From contig DATHEQ010000193.1 in NCBI GenBank assembly GCA_035318505.1, positions 1 through 64,000 on the forward strand: a stretch of DNA of 64,000 nucleotides. The letters are read 5' to 3'. Below are positions 26,065 to 37,500 of the stretch, piece by piece. This stretch comes from DASWDH01 sp035318505 (GTDB lineage: Bacteria; Myxococcota_A; Polyangia; Polyangiales; Polyangiaceae). How positions within the stretch are numbered: the stretch's first letter is position 1; each line of letters begins with the position of its first letter. Below the pieces are notes generated by a model that had not been told where the DNA came from, did no database searches, and saw only the letters and a program-made list of their open reading frames with translations. Both the position numbers and the translations under genes were made by a program.

Positions 26065-27807
26065 TCAACTGCCGGCCTTGCCCGATTGTGCTGCCGCCCA
26101 CGAGTCTTTGAGGGAGATCGTTCGATTGAAGACGAGCCGTTCCGGCCTCGATTCGCGATCGACGCAGAAATAACCGACGCGCTCGAACTGGAAGCGGTCC
26201 GCCTCGTGGGCGCTGGCGAGGCTCGGCTCGACCAGACACTCCGACATGACTTCGAGCGATTTCGGATTGACGTGCGTCTTCCAGTCGACGTCCTTGTCTT
26301 TGACCGGATTCTCCACGACAAACAGGCGATCGTAGAGGCGCGCCTCGGCGGGCAGCGCGTGCGCCGCCGATACCCAGTGGATGGTCCCTTTGATCTTGCG
26401 ACCGTCCGCCGCGTGTCCCCCTTGGGATTTCTCATCCCAAGAGCAATGCACCTCCGTCACCGTGCCTGACGCGTCTTTGACGACATCGGTGCAGCGGACG
26501 ATGCACGCGTAACGCAGGCGCACCTCTTGGCCTGGCGCCAGGCGAAACCACTTCTTGGCCGGTTGCTCGGCGAAGTCGTCGCGGTCGATGTAGAGCACGC
26601 GCGAGAAGGGAACCTTGCGCGTCGCCCCCTCGGGTTTTTCGGGATCGTAGGGCGCCACGAGCTCGTCGACGCGCCCCTCGGGGAAGTTGTCGAGCACGAT
26701 TTTGAGCGGTTTCAGTACCGCCATCACGCGCGGCGACGTTGCATTGAGATGGTCGCGGAGCGCGTGCTCGAGAAGGGAGACGTCGACCTGGCTGTCGCGC
26801 GTCGATACGCCGATGCGCTCGCAGAACGCGCGGATCGCCTCGGGGGTGAAGCCGCGGCGGCGCATCCCGGCCAAGGTGGGCATGCGGGGGTCGTCCCAAT
26901 CCGCCACGTAACCCCCTTCGACGAGCTCTTGCAACTTGCGCTTGCTGAGCAGCATGTACGTCACGGCGAGCCGCGCGAATTCGATTTGTTCGGGGTGGGA
27001 GGGGAGCCCCAGAGCGTCGAGATACCAATGGTAGAGCGGGCGGTGATTGACGAACTCGAGGGTGCACACCGAATGGGTAACCCCCTCGATCGCATCGGAC
27101 TGACCGTGCGCCCAGTCGTACGTGGGATAGATGCACCACGTGTCACCCGTGCGGTGATGGTGCGCCCGCCGAATTCGATACATGACCGGATCGCGCAGCT
27201 TCACGTCGGTGGACGCCATGTCGATTTTGGCGCGCAAGACGCATGAGCCGTCGGGGTATTCGCCTCGGCGCATCTTTTCGAACCGTTCGAGGTTGTCGGC
27301 GATCGAGCGATTGCGAAACGGGCTTTCTTCGCCCGGTTGATAGTAGTCGCCTCGGGTCTTGCGGATCGTTTCCACGTCGCGTTCGTCGACGTAGGCTTTG
27401 CCCGCTTCGATGAGCTTTACGGCGAATTCGTGGAGCTTGCCGAAATAATCAGAGGCAAAGTACTTGCGGTCTTCCCAGTCGAAACCGAGCCAGCGCACGT
27501 CGCGCTCGATCGATTCGACGAACTCGGGATCCTCCGTTTCGGGGTTGGTGTCGTCGTAGCGCAGGTTGCATTTGCCGCCGAACGTCTGGGCCAAGCCGAA
27601 GTTCAAGCAGATCGACTTGGCGTGCCCAATGTGCAGGTACCCGTTCGGCTCGGGGGGAAAGCGCGTCATGACGCGCCCGCTATTTTTGCCGCTGGCGAGG
27701 TCGGCGCGCACGATGTCTTCTACGAAATTGCCGGGCGTGCCGTCATTGCGGGTTTCGGCAGGTGATTCGACCCCGGCGGCGGGGGAGGAGACTTCCTTGT
27801 CGTTCAT
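26065..27807 (-). CDS. glnS: Glutamine--tRNA ligase
   Basis: 580-residue class I aminoacyl-tRNA synthetase charging tRNA-Gln. The HIGH motif is at residues 59-62 (PPEPNGYLHIGHAKS), the KMSKS equivalent is MLLSKRKL, and the typical GlnRS segments LRYDDTNPETED, YPTYDWAHGQSDAIEGVTHS and the C-terminal anticodon-binding beta-barrels are present. Length is slightly above E. coli GlnRS (about 554), mostly from a 25-residue N-terminal extension. Having GlnRS suggests direct Gln-tRNA charging rather than sole reliance on the GatCAB route. Confidence 0.97.
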   Translation of the reverse strand: MNDKEVSSPAAGVESPAETRNDGTPGNFVEDIVRADLASGKNSGRVMTRFPPEPNGYLHIGHAKSICLNFGLAQTFGGKCNLRYDDTNPETEDPEFVESIERDVRWLGFDWEDRKYFASDYFGKLHEFAVKLIEAGKAYVDERDVETIRKTRGDYYQPGEESPFRNRSIADNLERFEKMRRGEYPDGSCVLRAKIDMASTDVKLRDPVMYRIRRAHHHRTGDTWCIYPTYDWAHGQSDAIEGVTHSVCTLEFVNHRPLYHWYLDALGLPSHPEQIEFARLAVTYMLLSKRKLQELVEGGYVADWDDPRMPTLAGMRRRGFTPEAIRAFCERIGVSTRDSQVDVSLLEHALRDHLNATSPRVMAVLKPLKIVLDNFPEGRVDELVAPYDPEKPEGATRKVPFSRVLYIDRDDFAEQPAKKWFRLAPGQEVRLRYACIVRCTDVVKDASGTVTEVHCSWDEKSQGGHAADGRKIKGTIHWVSAAHALPAEARLYDRLFVVENPVKDKDVDWKTHVNPKSLEVMSECLVEPSLASAHEADRFQFERVGYFCVDRESRPERLVFNRTISLKDSWAAAQSGKAGS

Positions 27808-27899
27808 CGGACGCCGAATCTAGCACCACCCGCCGGCGATCGATCGGCGGCGCACGAGGTCTGCCGCTCGCCCTCGCGCGAGGCGCCGGGAGGGGAGAT

Positions 27900-28376
27900 T
27901 CAGCCCGCGGGTCGGAAGGCGCGGAACGGGTCACTCGCGGGGCGTCGCACGACGCCGTGACGTGAGTCGAGCGCGTCGACGACCCAGCCATTACCCGCAT
28001 AGATGCCGACGTGGCCGGGCCACCAAAGAATGTCTCCCGCGCGCACCTCGTCGATCGGCACCTCGGGCAGTGCGTCGGCGATGTCGTGGGTTGTCCGAGG
28101 AATGCGCGCTCCCACGCGCCGCCACGCCGTTTGGGCGAGCCCGGAACAGTCGAAGCAAGAAGGACCGGTGCCTCCCCAGCAGTACGGTTTTCCGACCTGG
28201 GCCGTGGCGAACGCGACGACTTCGAGCGCCTCTATCGTCGGAGGGGGCTCGCCACCTTCCCACGCCCGGGCCACGAGCGCCTCGCGGGGGAGCGATCGGC
28301 CGGCGCTACAGGCGGCGGAAAGGAAGGCTGCACCGACCATGACGAGCGAACGGACTCGGATGGGAAACAACGCCAT
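27900..28376 (-). CDS. NlpC/P60 cell-wall hydrolase lipoprotein
   Basis: 158 residues. A lipobox (LSAAC, Cys23) marks it as a lipoprotein. The NlpC/P60 domain (about 48-150) has catalytic Cys77 in FDCSGLAQTAW and His122 in GDILWWPGHVGIYAG, plus the upstream GKPYCWGGTGP strand. The enzyme should cut peptidoglycan stem peptides in the periplasm. It is compact, without SH3 or LysM targeting domains, so substrate location depends on the lipid anchor. It follows glnS in reading direction order on the same strand but 92 nt upstream, so may be independent. Confidence 0.9.
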   Translation of the reverse strand: MALFPIRVRSLVMVGAAFLSAACSAGRSLPREALVARAWEGGEPPPTIEALEVVAFATAQVGKPYCWGGTGPSCFDCSGLAQTAWRRVGARIPRTTHDIADALPEVPIDEVRAGDILWWPGHVGIYAGNGWVVDALDSRHGVVRRPASDPFRAFRPAG

Positions 28377-28482
28377 GGGTCGATCATGAGCCGTCCTGCT
28401 GCCAAATGAGAAGTTTTCGGCGACCGGGCGGCCCGAAGTCGGACGGCGTGCGGACCGGGGCGCGCAACGGCTCGAGAAAGGC

Positions 28483-28656
28483 CTAGGGCACGCGAGCGGG
28501 CGCCGGCGCGGGCGTGGGGCGCGATTCGGTTCTCACCTCCGACTGCGTGGGGGGCGATTGGCTCTGCGAAACCTCGGCCGCGATGCCAATGGAAGTCGCA
28601 CCCGCAAGAATGAGGACCGGAATCAAAAAGAGCAGCATGGCGAGCTCGTAGCACAT
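28483..28656 (-). CDS. Possible small membrane protein
   Basis: 57 residues (51 if the second Met is used): one hydrophobic helix (LLFLIPVLILAGATSIGIAA) followed by a Ser/Pro/Ala-rich tail. The organisation is typical of small membrane or secreted proteins, but no Shine-Dalgarno is evident and no homologue is recognised, so this may be a chance frame. Confidence 0.25.
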   Translation of the reverse strand: MCYELAMLLFLIPVLILAGATSIGIAAEVSQSQSPPTQSEVRTESRPTPAPAPARVP

Positions 28657-28804
28657 CGACAGCCGCGGAGCGTCAAGTCGTTGGCGGCGCGGTGCTGACG
28701 GTCTCGCGAGTCCCGTCGAAGGGCATGCGTCGGTCCCTGCAGGATTTTCTGGCCCACTCCACGCGTTCTGTCGTTCGGCACAACGTTTGCTCGATTGGGC
28801 GGCG

Positions 28805-30499
28805 ATGGAGCCATCGCCGCCCCCCGGGTCGTCCCCCCGCAAACTCGTGGTGACGCTCGATGGCGAAGCGATCGGGAACGAACCGAGCCTCGTCGCGGGT
28901 GGTGCGGTGATCGTGTGCCGCGATGCGTCCGGCAGGATCCACGCCGCGCCGAACCGATGCCGTCACCAGGGAGGCCGGTTCGTGCGCGGCAAAAGCTGTG
29001 AGCTCGTTTGCCCGCACCACGGCTGGAAGCTCGATGGCTCGACCATGACGTACACGAACCCGCGCGGCGACCTGCGTCAGGACGAGCTCCCAGTCGAGAT
29101 CGATGGGGCGGGTCGCGTGGCCGTCTACGACGTGACGCGATCACGGCCGTGGGAAGAAGCGCGCGTGATGCGCCGCCCATTGCAGGAAGGCGAGTTCACC
29201 CTCCAATTTTATGCGCATGCCTGCATAGAGCTCGTCGCCGCCGGATACCGGTTGTTCACCGATCCGTGGCTCATCGGGCCCGCCTTCAGCCGCGGCTGGT
29301 GGCTGTCACAGCGCCCCCCCGACGACTGGCCCGAGCGCCTCGCCGCGGCGGACGGCATCTTCATTAGCCACAACCATTCCGACCATCTCAATCGCCACAC
29401 CTTGGCCGTTGTCGCCAAGCGTCGCCGCGATGTGCCCATCTACATTCCGGCCTTTGATAGCCCTGCCATGGCCACTGCTCTCGCCGGGCTCGGCTTTACG
29501 GACCTACGCGTCGTGCCTTTTGACAGGTGGGAAACACTGCGCGACGACTTCCGTTTCATGATTTTGCCCGACGCCACCGGGCGCGACGACAGCGGCGTGC
29601 TCGTCGAGTATGCGGGCCATCGCGTGCTCGACAGCGTCGACGCGCAGAACCTGCGAGGCGGCGAGATCCCGACGGGCATCGATGTCCTGCTTTCGTCGTT
29701 CGCAGGGGGCGCGAGCGGATTTCCCGTCTGCTGGAGCGAGCTTTACGACGAAGCCAAGATTCTGGACATGGTGACCAAGAGCCGGCGCCGTCACGCGCTC
29801 GGCGCGGCGACGATGGCGCGCGACGCTGCGGCGAGGATGTTCGTCCCCTTCGCCGGCTATTTCTACGAAGCGCACCCCGCCGACGCCGACATTCGCCGGC
29901 GCAACGTCAAAAACTCGCCCGAGGAGATGCGCGAGCTCGTGCGCAAGCTGTCGCCATCGACGGCGGTGTGGATCCCGGACCCCGGCGGTGTACTCGACAT
30001 CGGCAGTTTGCGGGTGCTGAAAGAGGGTCACGCGACCCCGCCATCCCCTGACGTCGATGCCTTCACGGCGCTCATCGCGAGCGATTTGTACTTCGCGCCG
30101 CTCGCATCGACCGACGGCATCACCCAGTATTTCGCGTGGGCTGGTTTTCGCGCGGATCTCGTGCTGCACGTGGTGGAAACCGACGAAACCTTCGCCACGC
30201 CGCTGCGCGAGTTCTTGTACGACTTCTCGATGGGTGCGCTGGTCGAACAGCGCCCCACCACAGCACATCGCTATTTGCGCATGCGCGTGCGCGCCGACGT
30301 TTTTCGTCACGTGCTCCGCAACGGTCAGCCGTGGGAGGAGATCAGCATCGGGTTTCAGGCGCGTTTTTACCGCGAGCCCGATGCGTACAACTTCGACTTT
30401 TGGGACCACTTTCAAAACCACTTGCCGGTGACGCCTCCCGTTTGGCGACCGAAGAGCGTGCGGCCCGCCGCGATCGAGCCAAGCGACCGCGTGGCGTAG
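28805..30499 (+). CDS. CMAH-like Rieske/metallo-beta-lactamase-fold oxygenase
   Basis: 564 residues. An N-terminal Rieske [2Fe-2S] domain has ligands Cys52, His54, Cys69 and His72 (CRHQGG and CPHHGWKLDG); a metallo-beta-lactamase-fold domain follows with HNHSDH at 189-194. The whole length resembles vertebrate CMP-N-acetylneuraminate monooxygenase from memory: DPWLIGPAFSRGWWL, FAGGASGFP, PFAGYFYEAHP and ITQYFAWAGF have near-identical counterparts there. The animal enzyme hydroxylates the N-acetyl group of CMP-Neu5Ac. No sialic-acid gene is in the window, so the bacterial substrate is open. Start ATG 28805 has no strong Shine-Dalgarno; TTG 28787 is an alternative. Confidence 0.88.
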   Translation: MEPSPPPGSSPRKLVVTLDGEAIGNEPSLVAGGAVIVCRDASGRIHAAPNRCRHQGGRFVRGKSCELVCPHHGWKLDGSTMTYTNPRGDLRQDELPVEIDGAGRVAVYDVTRSRPWEEARVMRRPLQEGEFTLQFYAHACIELVAAGYRLFTDPWLIGPAFSRGWWLSQRPPDDWPERLAAADGIFISHNHSDHLNRHTLAVVAKRRRDVPIYIPAFDSPAMATALAGLGFTDLRVVPFDRWETLRDDFRFMILPDATGRDDSGVLVEYAGHRVLDSVDAQNLRGGEIPTGIDVLLSSFAGGASGFPVCWSELYDEAKILDMVTKSRRRHALGAATMARDAAARMFVPFAGYFYEAHPADADIRRRNVKNSPEEMRELVRKLSPSTAVWIPDPGGVLDIGSLRVLKEGHATPPSPDVDAFTALIASDLYFAPLASTDGITQYFAWAGFRADLVLHVVETDETFATPLREFLYDFSMGALVEQRPTTAHRYLRMRVRADVFRHVLRNGQPWEEISIGFQARFYREPDAYNFDFWDHFQNHLPVTPPVWRPKSVRPAAIEPSDRVA

Positions 30500-30745
30500 C
30501 CGCCTCGACGCGCACGCGGGCGCGCGTCGCCCCGTCTTCGTTTGCGGCAGATGCGCACCAAGAGAAACTGAAGCAGCTGACGCGTTTCGCAGCGAAAAAT
30601 CGCACGTGAACGATAGGCGCTGTGGATAACCCGGCCTCGCTGCCACAATTCCGTCCGCTCGTGCCGCGCCGATCTCGATTCGGACAAATTGCGGATCGCT
30701 ATCGGCGGGCAATGGTATAAGGCTCTGTCTTAGCGAGGTTTGGCA

Positions 30746-31060
30746 ATGCTTGACGACGAGCAAGACGAACCGCAGAGCGAGCGCTCCGTGAAGGCGTACG
30801 AGCGCGGCGTCGCATGGGCGAACGAAACATTCGATCAATGGCTCGACGCAGGTCGCACGATTCCTCCCGACCTTCCGCTCACCGAGTTGGATGCGGCCAC
30901 CATCTTCGGCGCAGCGATCTATCCGGATGCGGTGACGCGCACGCGCATGGTGCTGATCGCATTCGACGCCGCCAGACTCCGTTGGACACGCCTCGTCTCG
31001 CTCACCCTCACAAGCGAGCCCGATCACGACGTCGATCCTGCGGGCGCGGGCGCCGCCTAG
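30746..31060 (+). CDS. Small acidic protein, unknown function
   Basis: 104 residues, acidic, no signal peptide or membrane helix and no recognised family. GAGG at 30735-30738 sits 7 nt before the ATG, and a TATAAG at 30715-30720 could be a -10 element, so expression signals look real. The middle contains TELDAATIFGAAIYPDAVTR and a C-terminal strand-like stretch. It follows the CMAH-like gene by 246 nt and probably has its own promoter. Confidence 0.55.
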   Translation: MLDDEQDEPQSERSVKAYERGVAWANETFDQWLDAGRTIPPDLPLTELDAATIFGAAIYPDAVTRTRMVLIAFDAARLRWTRLVSLTLTSEPDHDVDPAGAGAA

Positions 31061-31556
31061 CGCACCTCGCTCCCGCAGAAGGCTCCCGCGGAACGGTCCC
31101 GCAGAAGGCGCGCGACAGGGGCGGGCACGATAGCCGCACCCGGCGCCGCTCAGCGCCTCGACGTTGCATCGACGTCAGCCGCGGGCTGCACGTCGTCATC
31201 GGAGACGGCGCGGCGCCCCGGATGGCATGTGGTTTCTTGTGATGAATTTCGCCCGATGCGCCACAGGGTCCGACCTCGCGCGTCGCCCTTGGTTTGACGA
31301 TAGTTGCGGGCAATCGCTTTGCCGATAACGCATTTGTCGCTATCGGACAGCGTATCGTCCGTCGGCTGCGCCGGCCAATAGGCGAGATGTAGGCAACGCG
31401 TCTCCTCATGCTTCGCCGGCGCGTCAAGACGACCGCCATCGCACCCCTTCAATACAAGGGCAAAGCGAGCGCCTTATCGAAGTCGCGCTGCCTATTTTCT
31501 CGCCACATCGCCGCCCTCGAATGAGATTGGAATCAAATCCAGATCTTGTATCGTGA
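31061..31556. other. Intergenic region before the giant TPR gene
   Basis: A 13-bp direct repeat, TCCCGCAGAAGGC, occurs at 31071-31083 and 31097-31109. From about 31230 the DNA is less GC-rich than its neighbours. A weak open frame on the minus strand (31150-31452, TTG start) has an unusual Cys-containing sequence but no supporting signals. The promoter of the giant gene should lie near the right end; none was identified. Confidence 0.35.
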
Positions 31557-34500
31557 ATGAAGGAGAAGAGCGCCCTCCACGCGGCGCTCTCAGATAAGCG
31601 AATGTCCGTAGCTCGAAGCACGCACCCAGGCGTACGCACCGCCCTCAAGCTCGACCGCGCCGCTCAGATTATCGAAAGCCAATTGGAATCGGAGCCGCTC
31701 ATTCTCGAGCTGCTCGTCGGAAGCGCTGTCAAAGGACAGGCGCAACGACAGATGTGGGACGCCTTGCACCTCGCGGCGGTGCGCGACGGGCGCGTGGCCG
31801 AGCTAGGCGCGGCCTACGATCAGCTCCTCCAATCGACGAAGATGAAGCTCGTCCTCGCGCCGATTTCGGCGCAGGTGCTCACGCGAGCGGCTGCGTTCTT
31901 CGAGGAAATGGCCGTCGATGCCGACAAAGCCGTGATGCTCTTGCAGCGCGCTCTGACCGTCGCCCCGGCGAGCACCGAGGCGTTTACGCGCCTCGAAGGC
32001 CTACTCACCGCGCGGCAAGATACCCGAACCCTCATCGATTTCTATACGAATGCCGCCGGACACCGGCCCACCGTCGAAGAGCAACTCGCGCTCTTGCGGC
32101 GCGCCGCCGAGCTCGCCGAGTTCGTGCCGGACAAGCCCGAGCAAGCGATTCAGCTCTATCAGCAGATCGTGCGTCTCGATCCCAGCGATCGGGTCGCGAC
32201 CGAAGCATTGGAAACCCACTTTCTTCGCTCGGGTAGAGTGAAGGACGCCGCCAAGTGGCTGGAGCAGGTCTTGACCAGCCGCCCGAGTAAGCGCGACGCC
32301 GACGAGCTCGCTCTCCGTGCGCGTCTGTTGCGGCTCTACTGCGAAGAGCTCGATGAGCGCGATCGCGCGCTACCCCATGCCGAGGTGTTGCTCGCGCAAG
32401 ACGCGACGCACGGACCGGCGCTCGAAGCGGCGCGCAGTCTCCTGACTCACCGCGCGCTCGGGCCGCGCGCGGCATCGGCGGTGGCGAGCGCGCTCGATCG
32501 CAGCGGCGATTTCGCGGAAGCGGCGTCGGTGCTCGAGCAGCAGCTGGCCACCCTGCGCGGCGCCAAGCGGCTCGAATTGGTGAAGCGGCTTTCGGCGCTG
32601 AAGCAGGACCAACTCGCCGATCTCGCCGGCGCACTTCCGCTGCTCGAAGAGGCTATCGCCGCCGATATTTCCGACGCCGAGGTGAGGCGCCGTTACCGCG
32701 AGGTGAGCGCGGCTCTCGGACGCGGTGCGGACGCGGTGAAGCTGCTCGCCTCCGCGGCGGCCAATGTAAAGGATGCCGCGACGCGGCTCGGCATCGAAGC
32801 GGAGCTCGGGCAATTTGCGCTCGAACGCGGGGATTCCGCGGGCGCGCGTGCCGCCTTCGAGAAGGTGCTCGCCGCTGCGGGGGGAGATTCTTCGATGCTG
32901 GTGGCGGCAAGGGGTCTCGCCGCGGTTTACGAAGAGGGCGAGGCTGGCCAACTGGCGGGCGCGCTCGAAGTCGTGGCGCGTCTCGAGAAGGACGACTCGG
33001 CGCGTTGGGCCGCTACCGAGCGGCTGGCGCACCTTTACCAGGGCCGCTTGGACGATCCGCACAAGGCGGTCGTGGCCTGGAAAGAGCTCATCGGATCGCC
33101 CCTCAGCGGTCGCGCGCTCGACGCGCTGGAGACGCTCTATCATGCGACGGGAGACGATGAGCAACTCGCCGCGATCCTCGAGCTTCGATCGGTCGGCTCG
33201 GCCGACGAGAAAGAGGCCCGAGCTTTGGCGACGCGAGCGGCCCAATTGCGCGCCGGTCGGGCCGTGGACGGACGGAATGCGCTCGCCATCTGGCGCGAGC
33301 TGCTCCAAACGCACGGTCCCTCGCGCGAGGTGCACGCCCATGTTTTTCCGTTGTTGGAAAAGGAAGGGGCTTTCGTCGAGCTCGCCGAGGTCTTGCGGCA
33401 GGAAGTCGCCCTCGCGCCGCGCGAAGAGCACGCCGACCTACTCACCCGTCTCGGTATGTTGTCGCTGAAGCACCTGAAAGACGCGGCGGCAGCCCTCGAG
33501 GCATTCCGCGCTGTGCTGCTGCTCGATCCGCGCGCGGCAACCGCGCGCAAGGCGGTGGAAGGGCTTCTCAAGATTCCCGACGCGGCCCTCGGAGCCGCCG
33601 AGTTGCTCGAGCCGATTTATCGCCAAGATCAGCACTGGCCGGGCCTTCTCGCCGTGCTCGAGGCCCGGGTCAAGGCGACGACCGTCCTCGACGCTCGTCT
33701 TGCGATCCTCGAAGAAATGACTGCCATTCTCGAGCAGAATCAGAACGACGTGACGCGCGCGCTCAAGGTCGCCGGCGAAGCGCTGCGCATCGCGGTCGCG
33801 AACAAATCGCCAGCCGTGGAGCGATGGGTCGGGCGGGTAGAGCAGCTCTCGGCAAAAGCCGCACAGCCGGCGCTTCTCGCGACGGTGTTGTCGCGTGCGC
33901 TCGGCGATCATCCCGTCGACAGCGAGGCGTTTTTCCTGGTCGCTACACGCGCCGGTGACGCGCTGCTCGCCTCGGGCGAGGCCCCGAAGGCGTTGGCACT
34001 CTACCGCGCGGCAGCGGCGTACAGGCCCAACGATCTGCCTCTCAAAGAACGCATCGAGGGGCTCGTCATGGAACAGGGGAGTGTCGAGGACCGGATCGCC
34101 GTCCACCGCGCCGGGCTCGAACGCTCGAGTGACGTCAAAAGCCGACGGCAAAACTTGCAGGCGATCGCTCGCATTCAGAGCCAGGAAGCGGGCGACGATG
34201 CCGCAGCCGTTGCCACCCTGCGCGTCCTCTTGGCGGAAACGCCGCACGACGTCGCCGCCGAAGATGCGCTCTTCGACGCGCTCGGAAGGCGCGGCGATCA
34301 TGCCGGACTTTACCAGGAGCTCGAGGGTCGCGCGGCAGCTGCCGACGGGGACCGGCGTACGGCGCTCCTCGTGCGCATGGCAGACGTTTCCGCGCGCAGC
34401 GGGCAGCTCGAGCGCGCGCTCGGCCATTATCGCGAGCTTTTGTCGGGCGCGCGGCTGGGGGACGACGTCCTCGACGCCATCGAGCGCACCGCGCACGCGG

Positions 34501-37500
34501 CGGAGAACTTCGATACCCTGCGCGATCTCTTGGAGCGGCGCATCCTCAGCGCTAGCGACGCGCGCCAAGAGATGGCATGGCTCGAGCAGCTCGGTGATCT
34601 CTACGCCGAAAAGCTGGGCAATGTCGACGGCGCGGTGACTGCTTTCAAGCGCGCCTGTGATCTTGCGACCACCGCCAAGCTCGGCGGCGACATCCTGCGC
34701 CGGCTCTACGAACGCATGTTCGCGCTCTTTCCCGGCGATCGTCAGGCGGCCGAGCGTCTCGTCGAGATCTACCGCGAGGCAGGGGAGTGGTATCGCATTC
34801 CCGCCATCTACGACGCTCTGCTCGAGCACATCGTCGATGAGCGCGACGCGGTGAAGGTCGTGCTCGATATGGAGCAGTCCGCGCTCCATGCCGGCGCGTC
34901 ACGCCAGTTCGCGACGGCGGTCGATTCCGCGCTGCGGCGGTACGTGCGCGCATTTAGCCGCTACGCCCAGGATCTCTTGGCCGCCAAGGCGCGCGTCCTC
35001 GCGATCGATGCGACCCGCGCGGACGAGGTGGGCACCATCTTCCGCGCGCTGATCGCATCGGCCGACGACGGCGCGTCCTTTGCCCAGGCCTTCGAAGCGT
35101 TCCTCGCCAAAGCACCGAACGATGAGAACCGGCGCGCCGATGGGCAGTGGGTCGCGGCTTGGCGCACCAGCGATCTTCAAGGGCTCGACCGAACCGGCGC
35201 GCTCCTCGCGGCGGCGAAGGCGCACGAGAGCATTCGTAACCTGCCGGCGGCGGTGGAGGCGTATCGGCGCGTGCTCGAGTACGACTCCGAGTGCATCACC
35301 GCGCGGTTCGCCATCGTTCGCCTGCTGCTCGATCTCGACCATACCGAGGCGGCCCTCACTGCGCTCTCCGATTTGCGCGAGCGCACCCAAGGCGCCGTGC
35401 GCGCGGGCATCGAGCTTCGTATGGGGCATCTCTTGTCGGAGAACCTGGATCGCGCCGGCGATGCGCTGGCGGTGATCCTTCCCGTGCTCGAAGCTTCCCC
35501 CTCGGATCCCACGGCGCTCCCCATCCTCCAGCGCGCGCTCGGCCGGGCGTCGTCGCGACCGCGCGCCGCCGCGATGCTCGAACGCGCCAGCCAAGCGGCG
35601 CCGACGAAAGAGCGAGCGGCGACCATCTTGCGCGTCCTGCTCGGCGCGCCGGCCGACACGCCCGAGCTCATGGAGGGGCGCAAGGTCTGGTACAAGCGCC
35701 TGCTCGATCTCGTCTCCGACCGGCCCGACGAAGCGCTCTTCACCGCGCTGCAGGCTGCGGCCGACTTTGCCGAGGTACCGTTCTTCTGGGATGCCGCCGA
35801 GCAGTTGGCGCGTTCGCTGCGTCGCCCGCAGCCGGTCATGGATGCGTACCGTGCCATGCTCGAGCGCCACCTGGAGCCGGAACTGGCGGAGTGGGTCGCC
35901 CGTCGCGGGGTCGACTTCTATGAAGAGTGGTTCGAGGATCCGGAGGGAGCGATCTCGCTTTTACAGCGCATTCAGGTGCTGCCCGGCGGCGCCTGGGCCT
36001 TCGAACGGCTCAAGCTCGCTTTCATTTCGGGCGAGCGCTACGGCGAGCTCCTCTCGCTGTACGATCAAGCGATCGACAAAGCGCCCGGCAGCGGTCAGGC
36101 CGAGCTCTTGGAAGAGGCGGCCGAGGCGGCGCGCAACTTCGCGCGCGATCCCGATCGCGCCATCACCTACTTGGAGCGGCTCGCCGCGATCCGCACCGGG
36201 GACGCGACGACGCTGGCAGCGCTGGAGCGCCTCTACGAAAAGCGCGGACATCACCAGCGCCTCGTTGCTTTGCTCGAAACGCGAATGGACGCGACGAGCG
36301 ACGTCCAAGTTGCGCAGGCCATTCGCGCGCGCATGGCCGGCCTTCTGCTCGGCATGGGCAATCAGGTGAAAGCCCTCGCGCTAGTCGAGCAGATGCTCGC
36401 CGCCGATCCAGGATCGGACGAGGCGTACGACCTCTTGCGCCGTGTCATTCTGCCCGGCGAAATACCGGCGCTGCCCGGCCTCTCGATGGCGCCGAGCGGC
36501 GTCTCGCGCTCGAGCGCACCCAAGCCCGATGTCGTCGAACCGCGGCCGCTCACGCCGAACCTCGTCGAGCGCTCGGCCTCGCTGCTCAAGCCTCGCTATT
36601 TGATGCAGGAGAAGATCGAGGACGTCGTTCGTATCATCGAGATCGAGCTTGCCGCTTGCGATTCCGACGCCGAGCGCACCGTCCTCTACCAGCAGCGAGC
36701 GCGCCTTCACCTCGAGGAGCTCGGCGAGATCGGCCTCGCTTTCGATAGCTACGTCATCCTCGTCGCGCTCGAGCCCGAGGTGGAGGAGCATCGGCGAATG
36801 CTGGCCGAGCTGGCTGGCCGACTCGACCGGCACGATCGCCTGGCCGCTGCCCTCGTCGACGCCGCCGAGAGAACGGCTGATCCGGTGCAGAAGGCGCGCC
36901 TTCGCGTCGAAGCGGGCCGCGTCTACCGCGATCAGATCGGCGATGCGCCCCGCGCCATCGCGCTTTTCTCGAGCGTCGTCGATGGGCGCGATTTGGCCGC
37001 CGACATCGTCTTGCCCGCGGCGCGTGAGCTCGAGCCACTTCTCGCGTCGCAGCACGTCGCCGCCGAACGATGCGCCGTGCTCGACAAGATTGCCGCGCTC
37101 GAGACAAACAAAGCGGCGCGGCGCGACGCGCTCGGCGAGGTGGCTCGCATGTCGGGCGCGGTGCTCGCTGATCCCGAACGCGCTGCGCGAGCCTGGAGAG
37201 CGCGTCTCGACGACGACGCCACCGATCGCGAGGCGCTCGACGGCCTGGTGACCGTGTTCGAATCGGCGCGCCGCTGGGGTGATCTCATCGATGCGCTCGA
37301 CAAGCGCGCCGCCATGGCGGAGCCGGCCGTCGCGCGCGCGGACCGCGCTCGGATCGCGGCGGTATTCGCGGGCGAGCTCGACGCCGTAGGGCAGGCCATT
37401 GCGACGTGGGTCGACATTCGCCGCGCTTTCGGTCCCGACGAGGAAAGCTTCAGCAAGTTGTCGTCCCTCCTCGACGGGACGGGCCGTTTCGAGGACCTCG

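Noticed and set aside
31071..31109. CRISPR-like or attachment-site direct repeat
   Set aside because: Only two 13-bp copies 26 bp apart, no array or integrase gene.
31150..31452. Minus-strand frame with Cys-containing sequence between the small acidic protein and the giant TPR gene
   Set aside because: Only a TTG start, no Shine-Dalgarno, and no recognised family; it may be a remnant but cannot be supported.
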